Position numbers and translations under genes: made by a program. From Owenia fusiformis (lineage: Eukaryota; Annelida; Polychaeta; Sabellida; Oweniidae): DNA of 64,000 bases. The notes below the pieces were generated by a model. The model made no database searches and was not told where the DNA came from. It worked only from the letters and a program-made list of their open reading frames with translations. Each line of letters opens with the position of its first letter. Position 1 is the first letter of the stretch. The DNA lies in NCBI GenBank assembly GCA_903813345.2, contig CAIIXF020000002.1, positions 1,154,001-1,218,000 on the forward strand, written 5' to 3'. Positions 45,842 through 57,214 of the stretch are shown here, piece by piece.

Positions 45842-47938
45842 TTAATTGAACAAAGTATTCAGGACTATAAAATATCGTCATTTGCTTTTGAATTACTTAA
45901 CATTCAATCCACTAACGTACAACTTGTCTATGCTAACTCAGAGTCGATATTTGTGTATCATCATACAGGGTTACCCCAACAACAGAGCCCTCTAAAAATG
46001 TTATAATTATTTTAATTTATGTATGATCATTTTTTATTTTCCATGTACAGATACAATCTATGGATGACAATGTAACAACAAATTCGTAACACAATCTTAA
46101 TATACTTCTTGTTATTGTCAATTAAAAATGTGCCCACTTTTGAAAGAAAAGAACAATTCAAGATGTTTGTGTCAAGCAAAGGCTTCCTCATCCTTCGTTT
46201 AAACCAATCACATTCATTTGGCTTGGAGGTTAAGATCATTGATGATATAGAGAAATATTATGAGAACTTTATGATATATCCTCGTAGGTATGTAAATATT
46301 AGGTCAAATGTAGCTGAACAATATTGTGTTACCTGCTCCCTAATTATGCGTCTAAAGAATTTCATACCATGCACTAAAACATCCATAAAAGATTCAGAAC
46401 AATCCGTGTGATGTTTTGTCCTGAAGCCTGTACACAACACTTCATAACCAAGATTTTCGGGTGAAAAATCCATAAATGGCCAACAAAAATGGGAAACTGA
46501 TTTACATTTTGCCGACTTTTTACGAAATTATCTCACAAACTACTGTTAACAGGGACATTGGTTTTCGTTACAGGCCACTGGAAAATATTATTTATTTCCT
46601 TTATTAAACTACTCCATAACATGCACTACTAAAAAAACTACTAAATGCACGAGGTGAACTAGTGCAAATGTTAGAGACTGCTTTTCTTTGTTTTGCAGAT
46701 GTCAAACTGGATGCAAAAAGATGATACAGATTAAGTCCAACAGTGATAACTCGGGAAGAGAAAACTGACATTTTTCGATTCCAATAAGCCATTATCGTCT
46801 TATTATAAGCCAACAATATTTGACAAAATAAACGTACAACGTTGATATATTTTATTCTGTTTTCCTTTTAAATCTTGGAACACTGTGGCTAGTCGGAATA
46901 TGTTGATGCGGTCATGTACATGTAATGTATCGTAGGTGCTCGCGTACATTATAGGGAATTGGGTCTTTGCAAAAATATAACAGCAAATCGAGGTTAGTGA
47001 TTTCAGAGTTCCAATTCTCAACCATTAATGCCATATCCGGGATCCACCTCAAAACGTGCCAGATGAAAAAATTGTGAGTTCATTGCCAATTTATTATACC
47101 ATTCCTACATCATTCAGCATCTCAAGTGTTAAAACTTGAAATTTCGAAATTAATGACTTGTACTTTTCAGCAAAGCCCAGAAAGTTTTTCTTAGTTTTTT
47201 TACAAGTATAACCTTGACAGCTTGATCACTAAAATATGGTGTCTTGATTTGAACACGCCCTGCTATATCTAATAAGCTGGGATACATAAACCCCATATGC
47301 TCGGTTAAGTGGAATATTGCTATTGAAAGTATCTAATTCACCTATAACAATCCAACAATTCTTGTTTGTTTTATTTTTTTGCTTTGTTGTAATGGTATTG
47401 CAGAAGAATACGCAGTTTTGTTCCTTCTAAATCAACAAAATGTTATGCATTTTTAGAAAATTAGGCATTACTATACATATTTTCTCAAGGTTTGAAGAAG
47501 TACTCGTTTCCATAAGTCGCGCGCTCAATACCCGGGCTTGTCATCATCCAAATCCGCCTTTGAAAAAGTGTGAACGGTTCATATCTAGACTCGTTCGTGT
47601 TATTTTTCCTTAGTAGCCGTTGTTCTGATATATTATCTTAGTTAACATCGAGAACGAACGAGTATAAGGGATCGTCTAGCTTTGCACATTTAAGACCAAT
47701 CATTATACATGACTAATGTGTTTAACGTCTTGGTAGATACAAAATAACACCTAGGCTATAACGTTCTAATAAAACGAGCTTTTATATTTCATGGCCTCAT
47801 TAAACAGTTATTTCGTTTGGAATGGCCTAAAACCCTGGTCTGCGAAACACACATTTAAATAAGGAATTGGCGCACCCGGTGTAAAATGGTTCCCTCCTCT
47901 CGATTTAAACCTATTTATAAGTCAGGTTGTGGATAATA

Positions 47939-48789
47939 GAGAGATTTCGCACACAAGTGAAAGTACAACTTATACGTATACGTATAGTTTAAAGGGTCAT
48001 GTCGAACTATTATATTTACTAAAATCAATTTTAAATTGTACTTAATGGAACATAACTATAGAAAAGCTCCATCAACCAGAGACTGTGAATGCACTGTCAT
48101 CTGCACGTGTAAACTATGCACATTATAATTAAATGCTTGCTTCCGTGTCATAGTAGTTGTAGTATATTCTAAACACGATCCTTCAAAGTGAGTCATGATC
48201 CTTTCAAGTGAGTCATTACATAAACAAGTTGATTATTTCAAAGTTTTCACGATCAGTATAAGTTCAATGAACTTACAAAATTGTATATACACGTAGATGA
48301 TAAACGTATACAGTTGGATCTACGTATAACGCTTTACCTACATGTGTGTGGAACAATTGACCGCAAGCATTTTTTAAAATTAATCGGCTGAGTAGGAACA
48401 GTATCCAATCAAATACTTTAACCATCAATTTGAAACACCAATCAAACCAGTAGATTCTAGCAATTCCTGGAAACGACCCATTCAGTAGCTCAACAAATGA
48501 CATACAGGGTGTTTCATAACGAGCATCTCCAAAAAGTCAATTTGAGAAGAGATGGGTCTATATGTATGAACTATATATGAGCCTATTTTATTCTAGACAA
48601 ACACATTTGGATCAACTAAACATGCTACAATTCAAGAACGTACAAATGGCATCCCTTTGACCTTTACTTATTACAGTCCGAGAAGATCTTTCCTGACGAA
48701 ATACCCACATTATGAAACACCTTGTACGTCTTCTTTAAAAGTATAAGTATACGTTATAAGTTGTATTTTACGTATGTGCGAAATCTCTC
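47939..48789. mobile_element. TA-flanked TIR element in right arm
   Basis: Same element as 25506-26355, with GAGAGATTTCGCACA ends. Confidence 0.65.
48505..48724. mobile_element. Nested 220-bp mariner-type MITE, right arm
   Basis: CAGGGTGTTTCATAACG and CATTATGAAACACCTTG ends flanked by TA. Identical in length to the left-arm copy. Confidence 0.7.
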
Positions 48790-51008
48790 CTTATTTGGCA
48801 CAAAAGTAAATAAAATAATGTTCTGGCGGTTTGGTATGTTGTCGAAGACGCAATTCACATATTTATTCGTTTTCGCTAAGATATTTTATTTCTCGATTTA
48901 AACCTATTTATAAGTCAAGTTGTGGATAATAATTTGGCTCAAAAGTAAATAAAAGAATGTTCTGGCGGCTTGGTATGTTGTCGAAAAATTACAAATGTTG
49001 ATCATCTTACTTCGAATTGTGAACACAATTTTTTTGGTCCAAATTTTGAACACCTTTGTTCAAATCTTATTGCATATGACCAAATTTTGGACACCTCAAA
49101 TTTTTCGCAGACAAAACAAAACTGGCGTGCCTTCAATTCCTTCGGCAAATGCGTAAATGTACTGGATGACAAACTAGCTGGATTGCGGATAAACTAATTT
49201 CATTACATGTATGTATGTACGTACATGTGATCATCGTCGGTTCCCACGCTCAATCACTACGTTCTAGGATAGGTCCGAAGCTTGATGAAGCAAGATGACA
49301 TATGATATGAATATCTATTATCTAGATGTACTTAATTTTAAAAAATATTCTAACATGTACGTAGAGAGGATTAGTAAGACTAGAGGTTTAGCAAATGATG
49401 TGAATGAAGTAATCTAGCTGATATTTATATCTTAATTTTTTTTAACATGTACGTAAACATGGGGAATATCTTTAAAGATCTAGAAAACAATGTTAATGGA
49501 GATCTGGATTATATTTTCTATTTTTGACATCTATGTTCACACAAGAAATATGATTAGAGAACCGACTTGTTGCTTACAGTCGAGCCCTACCCCTGCCCTA
49601 TATTTGGCAAATTGAAAATCGACAAGAAATCAAGTCAGACTTCTTGAAAATAACATAACGGCAAATATCTATCAGTATTTGATTCATATTTATTGACTGA
49701 TATAGGTTACCCTGTAAGACTATGTACATGTATACATACAATATCGGTGCCAGTTAAAGATGCTAACTTAAGAGCAAAAAAGGCTCCAAAACTTAATAAA
49801 ATATGTAGTTTGGATGTTCATTTATGTCTATGGACTATAATTTATACCACAAACACTTATAAATACCTGAACTTTGCAATAAAAGTGCCCAAAAATTGTT
49901 GTTTCGAAATTCCCCATTTTTCCTGTATCGCGCTAGTCACGTGACCATTACGCGCAGCAGGCAATGTAGAGCATTACAGATATTATATGTACAGTTGCAT
50001 ATTTCAACATGTTCAATATGGCAAACATCAGCGATTCTGATTCCCGGGTTCTGGGAAATGGCTATATAAATCGGCGAGAGGGTGTAATTTGACTGAGGAC
50101 AATTTAGGAGGGGAAATGTCTCTAAGTAAGAGAACAGATATGGGGACTTTAGACATATGGACTTTACTATGACGGAGAATCAACAAAAAACGTGAGTTCT
50201 GGAATGAAGACTCAGCGATCTTTTATCCTATTTGTTGAATTTAGACGCGGAAACACCCTTGGTATACGCAGCTAACGAAAATTGACAGGTACGGGTCAAA
50301 AGCTGGACCGGTACGGGTTAACGGTTTTATTTGAATTTAAAACAGCCATAACTTGCTCAATATTGACTTCCTCGTGTCTAATTTGAAATATATGATGCCT
50401 CCCGATGCTTTTAAGTACCCCAATTTTTTACAGATTTTTAAACGGACCAAAACTCTAAATGCGCATTTATGCTCTTTTCTCTCGGGAAAGACTGTCTCGA
50501 GAGAAAACGACTGTCTATTTCTATGAACATAACAAGTGTAAATTCATGATAAGCGTAATTAAGAGATCATTTTTGATTTTTTTCTAAAATTACACATAGG
50601 TAATGCCTAGGTCAAATAGCCGCCGTGCGCCAGCCGATGGGTAGTCATCGGCCGATTTCTAAATCGACCGGGCGCCGGTGACTTATCACCGATGTCTTGA
50701 TCAAATCAGTCAAGATGGTACAACGAAAATTGGACTTCTGCGCATGTTAACATTTTTTGTCAAACTCAACTTTTGTTCAAATTGATACGATTGTCATTCG
50801 AACACCTACCTCATTCGAAATTCAATTCATGTATATGTTGCGGTTTAACAGAAATTCTTAAAATGACATCTAGACTACATATAAAAGAAATCACTTATAT
50901 TATGTTACATGTAGGTATATAAAATGGTATTAACAATTACTTGAAGGATGTGAAAAAATCAGGTACCAGTATAAAATCAACAATACCGTTTAATATTGGT
51001 TCTATACA

Positions 51009-53037
51009 TTATCGATAGATGAGTAGTTTTTTATATGAAGATTTGAAAATATTTAGAGTGGAGCATTTTTTAATATCATCTGGTAGAGCATTCCAAAGAT
51101 TAGGACCTAGGTAGCGAAGGGAAAGTTCAGAGCATTTAGGGATATGAAAATAATGCAACTGTCTTGTGTTATGATGATGGACATTAATGTTGATATCAAA
51201 CAAGTCTTGAAATATATTTTTGGAAGACTTGGGTGTTTATTAAAGATTTTGTACATGAACTGACCAGTACAGTATCTATTAACATCAAAAATATTTAATA
51301 TTTTATGATCTTTAAATAGGGGAGCGGGGTGAGAAAGTCTATCCTTATTTAAAGCTAGCCTTAAGAATTGTTTCTGAAGTTTATGTAGACAATCATAAAA
51401 TGATTTAAATGTGTTTCCCCAGATTACGTTGCAATAATCTAATTGAGAGTGTATCAATGAGTAGTAAACTGTTTTGAAACTGTCTATTGGAAGTAAATGT
51501 TTATTGTGATACAGAGAACCAATACCACGAAAAATCTTTGTTTCAACAGATTTTATGTGCTCTTTTTATCAATAATAATTCCAAGGAAGTCAATTTTTCC
51601 CGGAAATTTATGTTCTCATTGTGTATTTTAAGATTTAGATTTGTTTGATTTGTTTTGGGTCCAAATATAATAGCATTGGTTTTGCCAATATTAAGTGAAA
51701 GTTTGTTTGCTTTTATCCAGTCATCTATTGAATTCAAGTTTGCATTAGTTCTAGTCATAAGTTCATTTAAATTATAATCACTATCAAGAAGATGGGTGTC
51801 ATCAGCAAACATAATAAATTTCAGATTAGGGGCAACAATAGGCAGATCATTTATGTAAAGAATAAATAATAGTGGTCCAAGTACAGAGCCCTGTGGAACA
51901 CCACAATTTAGAGATGATTGTCTAGATTCATTATTGTTAATGGTGACATATTGTTTGCGATCTTTTAAATAACTTTCAAACCAGGACTTAGCTATTCCTC
52001 TGATGCCATAATATTCAAGTTTATGTATCAAGATGTCGTGATTAATTGTGTCAAAGGCCTTAGAAAAATCTAATGTTATGCTAATGCTTGTTTTTCCCAA
52101 ATCAGCTGATTTTCAAAATTGTTCAATGAAATATAAAATGGCCATGTAGGTAGAAATGAATTTCTGAAATCCAAATTGATAAGTGAAAATAATTTCAAAA
52201 CGTTCTAAAAAACAGTGAGTGTGGCGTGCATGAGCTTTTCCAACAATTTAGAAAATACTGATAAAACTGAAATTGGTCTATAGTTAGAAGGATTTGTAGT
52301 GACACCTTTTTTAAATATAGGTGTTACTTTGGCCAATTTGAGGGCATCTGGAAAAATACCAGATTTAAAAGATAAGTTAAATTTATACAAGAGTGGATCA
52401 ATTAAAAACTGTCTTGCAAATTTAATAAGTGGTGGTAGAATCCCATCAGGTCCAGGAGAGGAAGATTTTAGAAGACACATTTCTAGGTCTTTTTGAGATG
52501 AATAGATGATTGAACCTTTTTAACTCTTGCTAGGTATTCATTTAAGCATTTTTTGGATTTTGGAATCTCCTTGGCTAGATTTTTACCAATATTGGTAAAA
52601 AATTATTAAATCCATTAGAAATAATTTCATGATCTGTTGTTTCCTTTCCATTTATAGTGAATTTAGATGGCAATGCAGCTCTTTTTTCCAAGTAGTTCAT
52701 TAATGATAGACCAAGATTTTTTAATGTTACCACTTACTTCAGCAAACTTATTTTGATAATGTGTACGTTTTGAGTATTTGATTATGTGCTTAAGTTTATG
52801 GTTGAAGGACTTGTAAGCTTTCCTGTTTTGCAACAGGGATTTTTCAAATATTTGGTATACAGCTTATTTTTAGTTTTGGCAGAAGTTAAGATGCCAGAAG
52901 TCAACCAGGGTCTATTTGGATCATAATTAACCTTGATAAATTTGGATTTGAGTGGAAATGAAGAATCATATTGTTCCATTAACAAGTTAATGAAGATATT
53001 AAATGCTATGTCTACATCTTGACTTTTAACGGTTAAT
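51009..53037 (-). pseudogene. LINE-D ORF2 in several frames
   Basis: A CR1/jockey-like non-LTR retrotransposon on the minus strand. 52782-53037 gives the linker after the endonuclease (NIFINLLMEQYDSSFP, PWLTSGILTSAKTKNKLY). 52205-52480 gives SSSPGPDGILPPLIKF and PSNYRPISVLSVFSKLLEK. 51543-52100 gives TLDFSKAFDTINHDIL (motif A), CGVPQGSVLGPLLFILYIND (motif B) and FADDTHLLDSD (FADD box). 51009-51457 gives the C-terminus (SQLDYCNVIWG, LRYLGPNLWNALPD). The frame shifts near 51570 and between 52100 and 52205, and 52480-52780 is degenerate. It starts where the next LINE begins, so its 5' end is missing. Confidence 0.88.
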
Positions 53038-53499
53038 ATGAAAACTAACATTATCCACCATCGTCCAAAGGATCACATGCGGTCCCAATTCGTGTTTCGA
53101 TGTGGTGTCATTGAATATGCATCACAATACAAATATTTAGGACTTACCTCAAATGAGCACATGGATATGTCTAAATCGGTATCCATCCTTGCCAAATCAG
53201 CCACGCGTGCCCTAGGAGCAATTATGACAAAATTCCGTCTAAAAGGAGGAATGAACTACAATGTTTATACCCAGCTTTACGACTCTATGGTCGACCCAAT
53301 TCTGTTGTACGCTGCCGGCACATGGAGTGCAAACGTCACCTCAGGAGCGCATGCAGTCAAGATACAAAACAAAGCAGAACATTTCTACATGGGAGTTGGT
53401 AAATGTGCACCGAACGATGCAACACGTGGAGACATGTGCTGGACTGACCCGAATGTGCGACAAAAAGTCGAAAAGGCCAGGCAGTGGTGTCGTTTTATA
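53038..53499 (+). pseudogene. LINE-E, RT-distal part (sense segment)
   Basis: The open frame reads the region just after the RT catalytic core of a LINE: NIIHHRPKDHMRSQF, EYASQYKYLGLTSNEH, LAKSATRALGAIMTKF, MVDPILLYAAGTWSA, KIQNKAEHFYMGVGK, then VEKARQWCR. The similarity stops at about 53499 in mid-domain. It has no catalytic motifs, so it is a 5'-truncated fragment. Its natural continuation appears in reverse complement immediately downstream (53500-54268). Confidence 0.75.
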
Positions 53500-54280
53500 A
53501 TTTATTTACGTCTCACGCTAAAAGTAGTAAAAATACATCTATATACTAAAAACAAAACATTAGCCCAGCCGGTATTCGGCTTATGAGAGACTGAAACATT
53601 AAATACTGATATCTAAAGTTGTAAAATCTAAAATTAATCAATAAAATATTTTTTGCGATTTAAAAGCATATTGTTTACAACCTTAGCTAATGTTCGTTTG
53701 TCATGAGAGTACAGTATTTACCCATACTAGATAGCTGATCAAAGTTAAGTATGTGTAATCTGGCTTTCTCAAATAGGTTAATTCTTAAAGTTTGATGAAG
53801 TAAACAGTCCACGAGAAAGTGTATCTCGTCCTCGACGATGCCACGCTCGCATATACATGTTCGTTGGTTAATGGGAACACCAGTGTATCTGCCAGTTTCA
53901 AGTCTCAGAGGCAGTGTACCCGTTCTGAGTTTAGCTAGATTTGAGCGTTCATATCTATTTAGGCTAATGCTAAGATAGTGTTTGGGTTCTGTTTTGTGTA
54001 TCTTGTGGAGTCGATATGTCCTAAGTTTATTTCCTTTTTCTTGGTTCCTAGAATCGTTCCATATGGAGTTGTGCCAAGCTATATGCTGTTTTGAGATTAG
54101 GTCCAATTTATTCTTTTTAATTTCATGTTTTACTGATGGGATGTAGTCATCTGTTATGAAGTGGTTTGCCTTTTCACGTTGCAATTCTAGCTTAATCTTA
54201 GAGTCCCATGATCGTGGTTGTGTTAAAGACCAGTTGTGGATCCGTTTTGTGATTCTGTCGTTATTCATGTTTAAAACCTA
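53500..54280 (-). pseudogene. LINE-E, C-terminal part (inverted segment)
   Basis: A 193-residue minus-strand frame begins NMNNDRITKRIHNW (54268 downwards). It continues with RSNLAKLRTGTLPLRLETGR, then TCICERGIVEDEIHFLVDC, a C-x-C...H...C knuckle region, and ends at 53687. Its 3' untranslated part runs to an A/T-rich tail at about 53500. The residues before NMNNDR in the same frame (VL) would follow ARQWCR of the adjacent plus-strand fragment, as in related LINE proteins. The two pieces are therefore most simply one copy with its 3' part inverted in place. Confidence 0.75.
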
Positions 54281-54659
54281 AAAACTTTTATAGCAAGGGG
54301 TCCAGTCAACATTTGAGAGTTTTGCAAAAGTAGAGAACATACATTTCATTGATGTATGTAAATATAAAATTGTGCCAAAATGAGGACGAAACAGATTCAG
54401 TCAAAAATCTCCATTTTCGGGCACATGTAAATCAAATTCCTCACCCCGGGGACGACAATCTTCGTCAAATCCCTACCCCTGGGAGCAATAAACTTGGTGA
54501 TATGGTCCTGGATTGTGATATTGGCACTTGGATGGTGAGGGAGGGGGGGGGTATGTACTGTTGATGTTATCTTGGTGAAAGTTAATAACTGAAACAATTC
54601 TGCTGTTTTACATTCCAGGAGTTGATTCTCACATAATTCTCAATTCTACAATAATTATA

Positions 54660-55776
54660 TAGTACCCCGGACAGGTTGTATGATGCAGTCGTTTTTTTAC
54701 TCTATATTTGCAATAGAACAACCATTCTTATTAAAATTTTCACATTTTATTCTAGAGACAATTTCCAACATGGAAAAAAAATATTTTAATGAAATTCCTA
54801 ATTTTATGATTTTGATAGGCTTTTTTCAAAAATACTCCACTGTCAATAAAATACAGGTTTCGCTTGAACAATTAAACTTTTAACGTCATTTCAAAGATTG
54901 TCTAGTTATTGAAGAATTTTTTTTAGTATTAAGAATTTTTGGCAGCCTAAAGTCTTTCCAGATGTATTTGATGCCATATTAATTATGGCTGATTATTGTT
55001 ATTCATTTTTGTCATATTCAATGGGGCTAATATTATTACAGTGCATTAGGCCAATGAAAAACTTGTCACTCTGGCTCACGTTTCCTCTGAAAACGCACCT
55101 TTTTCTCCACTGGGTTTTTCCGCCACCGTCACTCAGCATGCAAGCCCGTGGCACATAAATTGTACCATGCTTTTAAAATGTCAGGTCTCCCTGACAATTT
55201 CATGATAAAATTTGACACAGCTATATTAACATCTCTGAAGGATCTAATGCCAAGAATACTTGAAATTGGAGATTCGTAATGTTTTACTTCATTTTGGACA
55301 GTATTGAACAGTTCGATCGGGTTGAACTCATGTCCGTGGACAAGAAGATGGACCTCCTCTATCTAGGGAACGCTTCACAAAATGAGACCCAGAGCAACAA
55401 GTTTTTATTGGCCTAATGCACTGTAATAATATTGAGTATGACTCAAGTGAATAACAATAATCAGCCATAATTATTAATATGGCAACATATATATCTGGAA
55501 AGACTTTAGGTGGCCGAAAATTCAATGGCCAGACAATATTTGAAATGACGTTAAAAGTTCAATTGTTCAAGCAAAAACCTGTATTTTATTGACAGTGTAG
55601 TGTTTTTGAAAAAAGCCCATCAAAATCATAAAATTGGGAATTTCGTTAAAATATATTTTTGCCATGTTGGAAATTGTCTCTAGAATAAAATATGAAAATT
55701 TTAATAAGAATGGTTGTTTTATTGCAAATATAGAGTAAAAAAATGACTGCATCATACAACCTGTCCGGGGTACTAC
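54660..55776. mobile_element. TA-flanked TIR element with ~400-bp inverted arms
   Basis: The ends GTACCCCGGACAGGTTGTAT and ATACAACCTGTCCGGGGTAC are inverted and flanked by TA. Inverted similarity continues for about 400 bp on each side, with landmarks CTGATTATTGTTATTC / GAATAACAATAATCAG and CAGTGCATTAGGCCAATG / CATTGGCC-type. The centre (about 55080-55390) has no recognisable transposase. The short frames on both arms (MMQSFFYSIFAI...) are not called. Confidence 0.75.
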
Positions 55777-55789
55777 AATGTTTTTCATG

Positions 55790-56620
55790 AACTACAATTA
55801 CATTATTAGCAGCTTTGTCCGCTCAGATTAAAACTAAATTGTTTTGAAACCTGTGGCTCATCTAAAACTTTGTCAGTATTTTCAGAATATGCCATTTATT
55901 AACAATATATTTAACTTTCAATACTCACTCATCTAATGAAACTTTATCTTTATGATTCTGTTTTACCAAATTTCTAACATGTTTCAACAGCTTCAAAATT
56001 TGTTTTTACTGTAACGCCATTAAATTGGATTCTGTTCACGAAAGTTTTCACATCAAATTACGAAGTTCTCTATTTTATATAAACTAAGTCTATTGAATAA
56101 GACTTGTGAAGTTCGACATGCCGTCAGTTATATTATTCAAAAACTATATTATATGTAAAATATTCATGTCAGCATAGTCGATCTGTTCTTCACACGGGTG
56201 ACTTTGGTTGTTGTTATTGTATTCATAAAAGTCACTTTGAACAGTTCTTAAATTGGTTTCTCATAATAGGGGTCCCAAAGTAAAACAGACGTTGCACAGT
56301 AATTCCTCTCAAACTCAGTAGCGAGGGTTAACCATTCACTGGAGCAGTCTCTGAAAAAAGCAATTTCGAGCAAAATGTACCCACCACTATCGGTAGTTTT
56401 GTGAGAACTCACTTTTTGTACCGACATTTTAGAGAAACACTATATTGAATCCCTTATATCGATTTGAGATTTAATATAAATCATGTTCAATAACAAAATA
56501 GTAAACTTTCATAATACAGAAGCAAAATCTTTAAATCATGAGACATTAGAACATAATTATGAGCAAAAAATAAATTGAAAATGATTGTGAAGAATTGATA
56601 GCGAAAAGTGTGATTTATTC
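55790..56620. other. No recognised feature
   Basis: AT-rich spacer downstream of gene C, without a supported gene. Confidence 0.5.
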
Positions 56621-56623
56621 GAC

Positions 56624-56992
56624 TTAACTAGCAATGCTTAATAATTTTTCATGAAACGTCCACAGTATAACACAAAATTGGTGTCTTAGCAGAATTTGGC
56701 CATCATCATGGAAAACTTGTAATTGTGTATAATAAAAATTGATGATGAGTTTAACAAAATATTTTCTTTGTTGGAATACTTTCAATTTCATCCTGTGAAA
56801 ACAAGCCCTGTTACGGATCAAACGCATTGGATTTATATGTATATGTGTCTTGGTCATAATGTACCTTTTCACACGCTGAGCTGCAATGTTGTCATGTTCA
56901 GCAACTTCAGCGAATGGGACAGATCGGTTCTCATAGATGATCCAAATCAGGACAACTGAAATTCCAAGATGAAGCACTGACGGGGATTGCAT
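56624..56992 (-). CDS. Gene C: secreted peptide precursor, coding exon
   Basis: The third paralogue starts at the ATG at 56992, which follows GCTTCTTCTTCAG directly. The frame is 122 residues. Signal peptide: MQSPSVLHLGISVVLIWIIY then ENRS. Propeptide: VPFAEVAEHDNIAAQRVKR, ending in Lys-Arg as in A and B. The region after it (YIMTKTHIHINPMRLIRNRA and onward) is longer and unlike A beyond the first residues. Either it has diverged strongly or true coding ends earlier. The signal hydrophobic core is interrupted by charged ENRS close to the cleavage site, so processing may be weaker. Its promoter is interrupted by a TIR element, so expression is uncertain. The open frame extends 74 residues upstream of this ATG, but the acceptor and the paralogues favour 56992. 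Confidence 0.6.
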   Translation of the reverse strand: MQSPSVLHLGISVVLIWIIYENRSVPFAEVAEHDNIAAQRVKRYIMTKTHIHINPMRLIRNRACFHRMKLKVFQQRKYFVKLIINFYYTQLQVFHDDGQILLRHQFCVILWTFHEKLLSIAS

Positions 56993-57214
56993 CTGAAGAA
57001 GAAGCATCCCTCTAACTAATTTACGCCTTGGATTACCACCTTTCAGCCACCATAGATTTTCTAGTTTCATACTACAGCAGTCGCATTTGCTACGACAAGC
57101 GTACTGGATATTTTGCATCATTTGAGAGAGAAAATATGCATTTGAATCCCAATATAAATGCCTATATTCATATCTATATAGTAATGTTAAACAATATTTA
57201 GTTCTCGTCATCAA

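Larger units (their letters stand above)
46243..50588. repeat. 4.3-kb inverted duplication, right arm
   Basis: Reverse complement of 23726-28040 at very high identity, including both nested TIR elements. It ends at about 50588, where the left arm at 23726 also ends. Confidence 0.9.

Noticed and set aside
53038-54280. Twin-priming insertion
   Set aside because: In twin priming the 5' part is inverted and precedes the 3' part. Here the tail lies at the junction between the two pieces, which fits an inversion of the 3' part.
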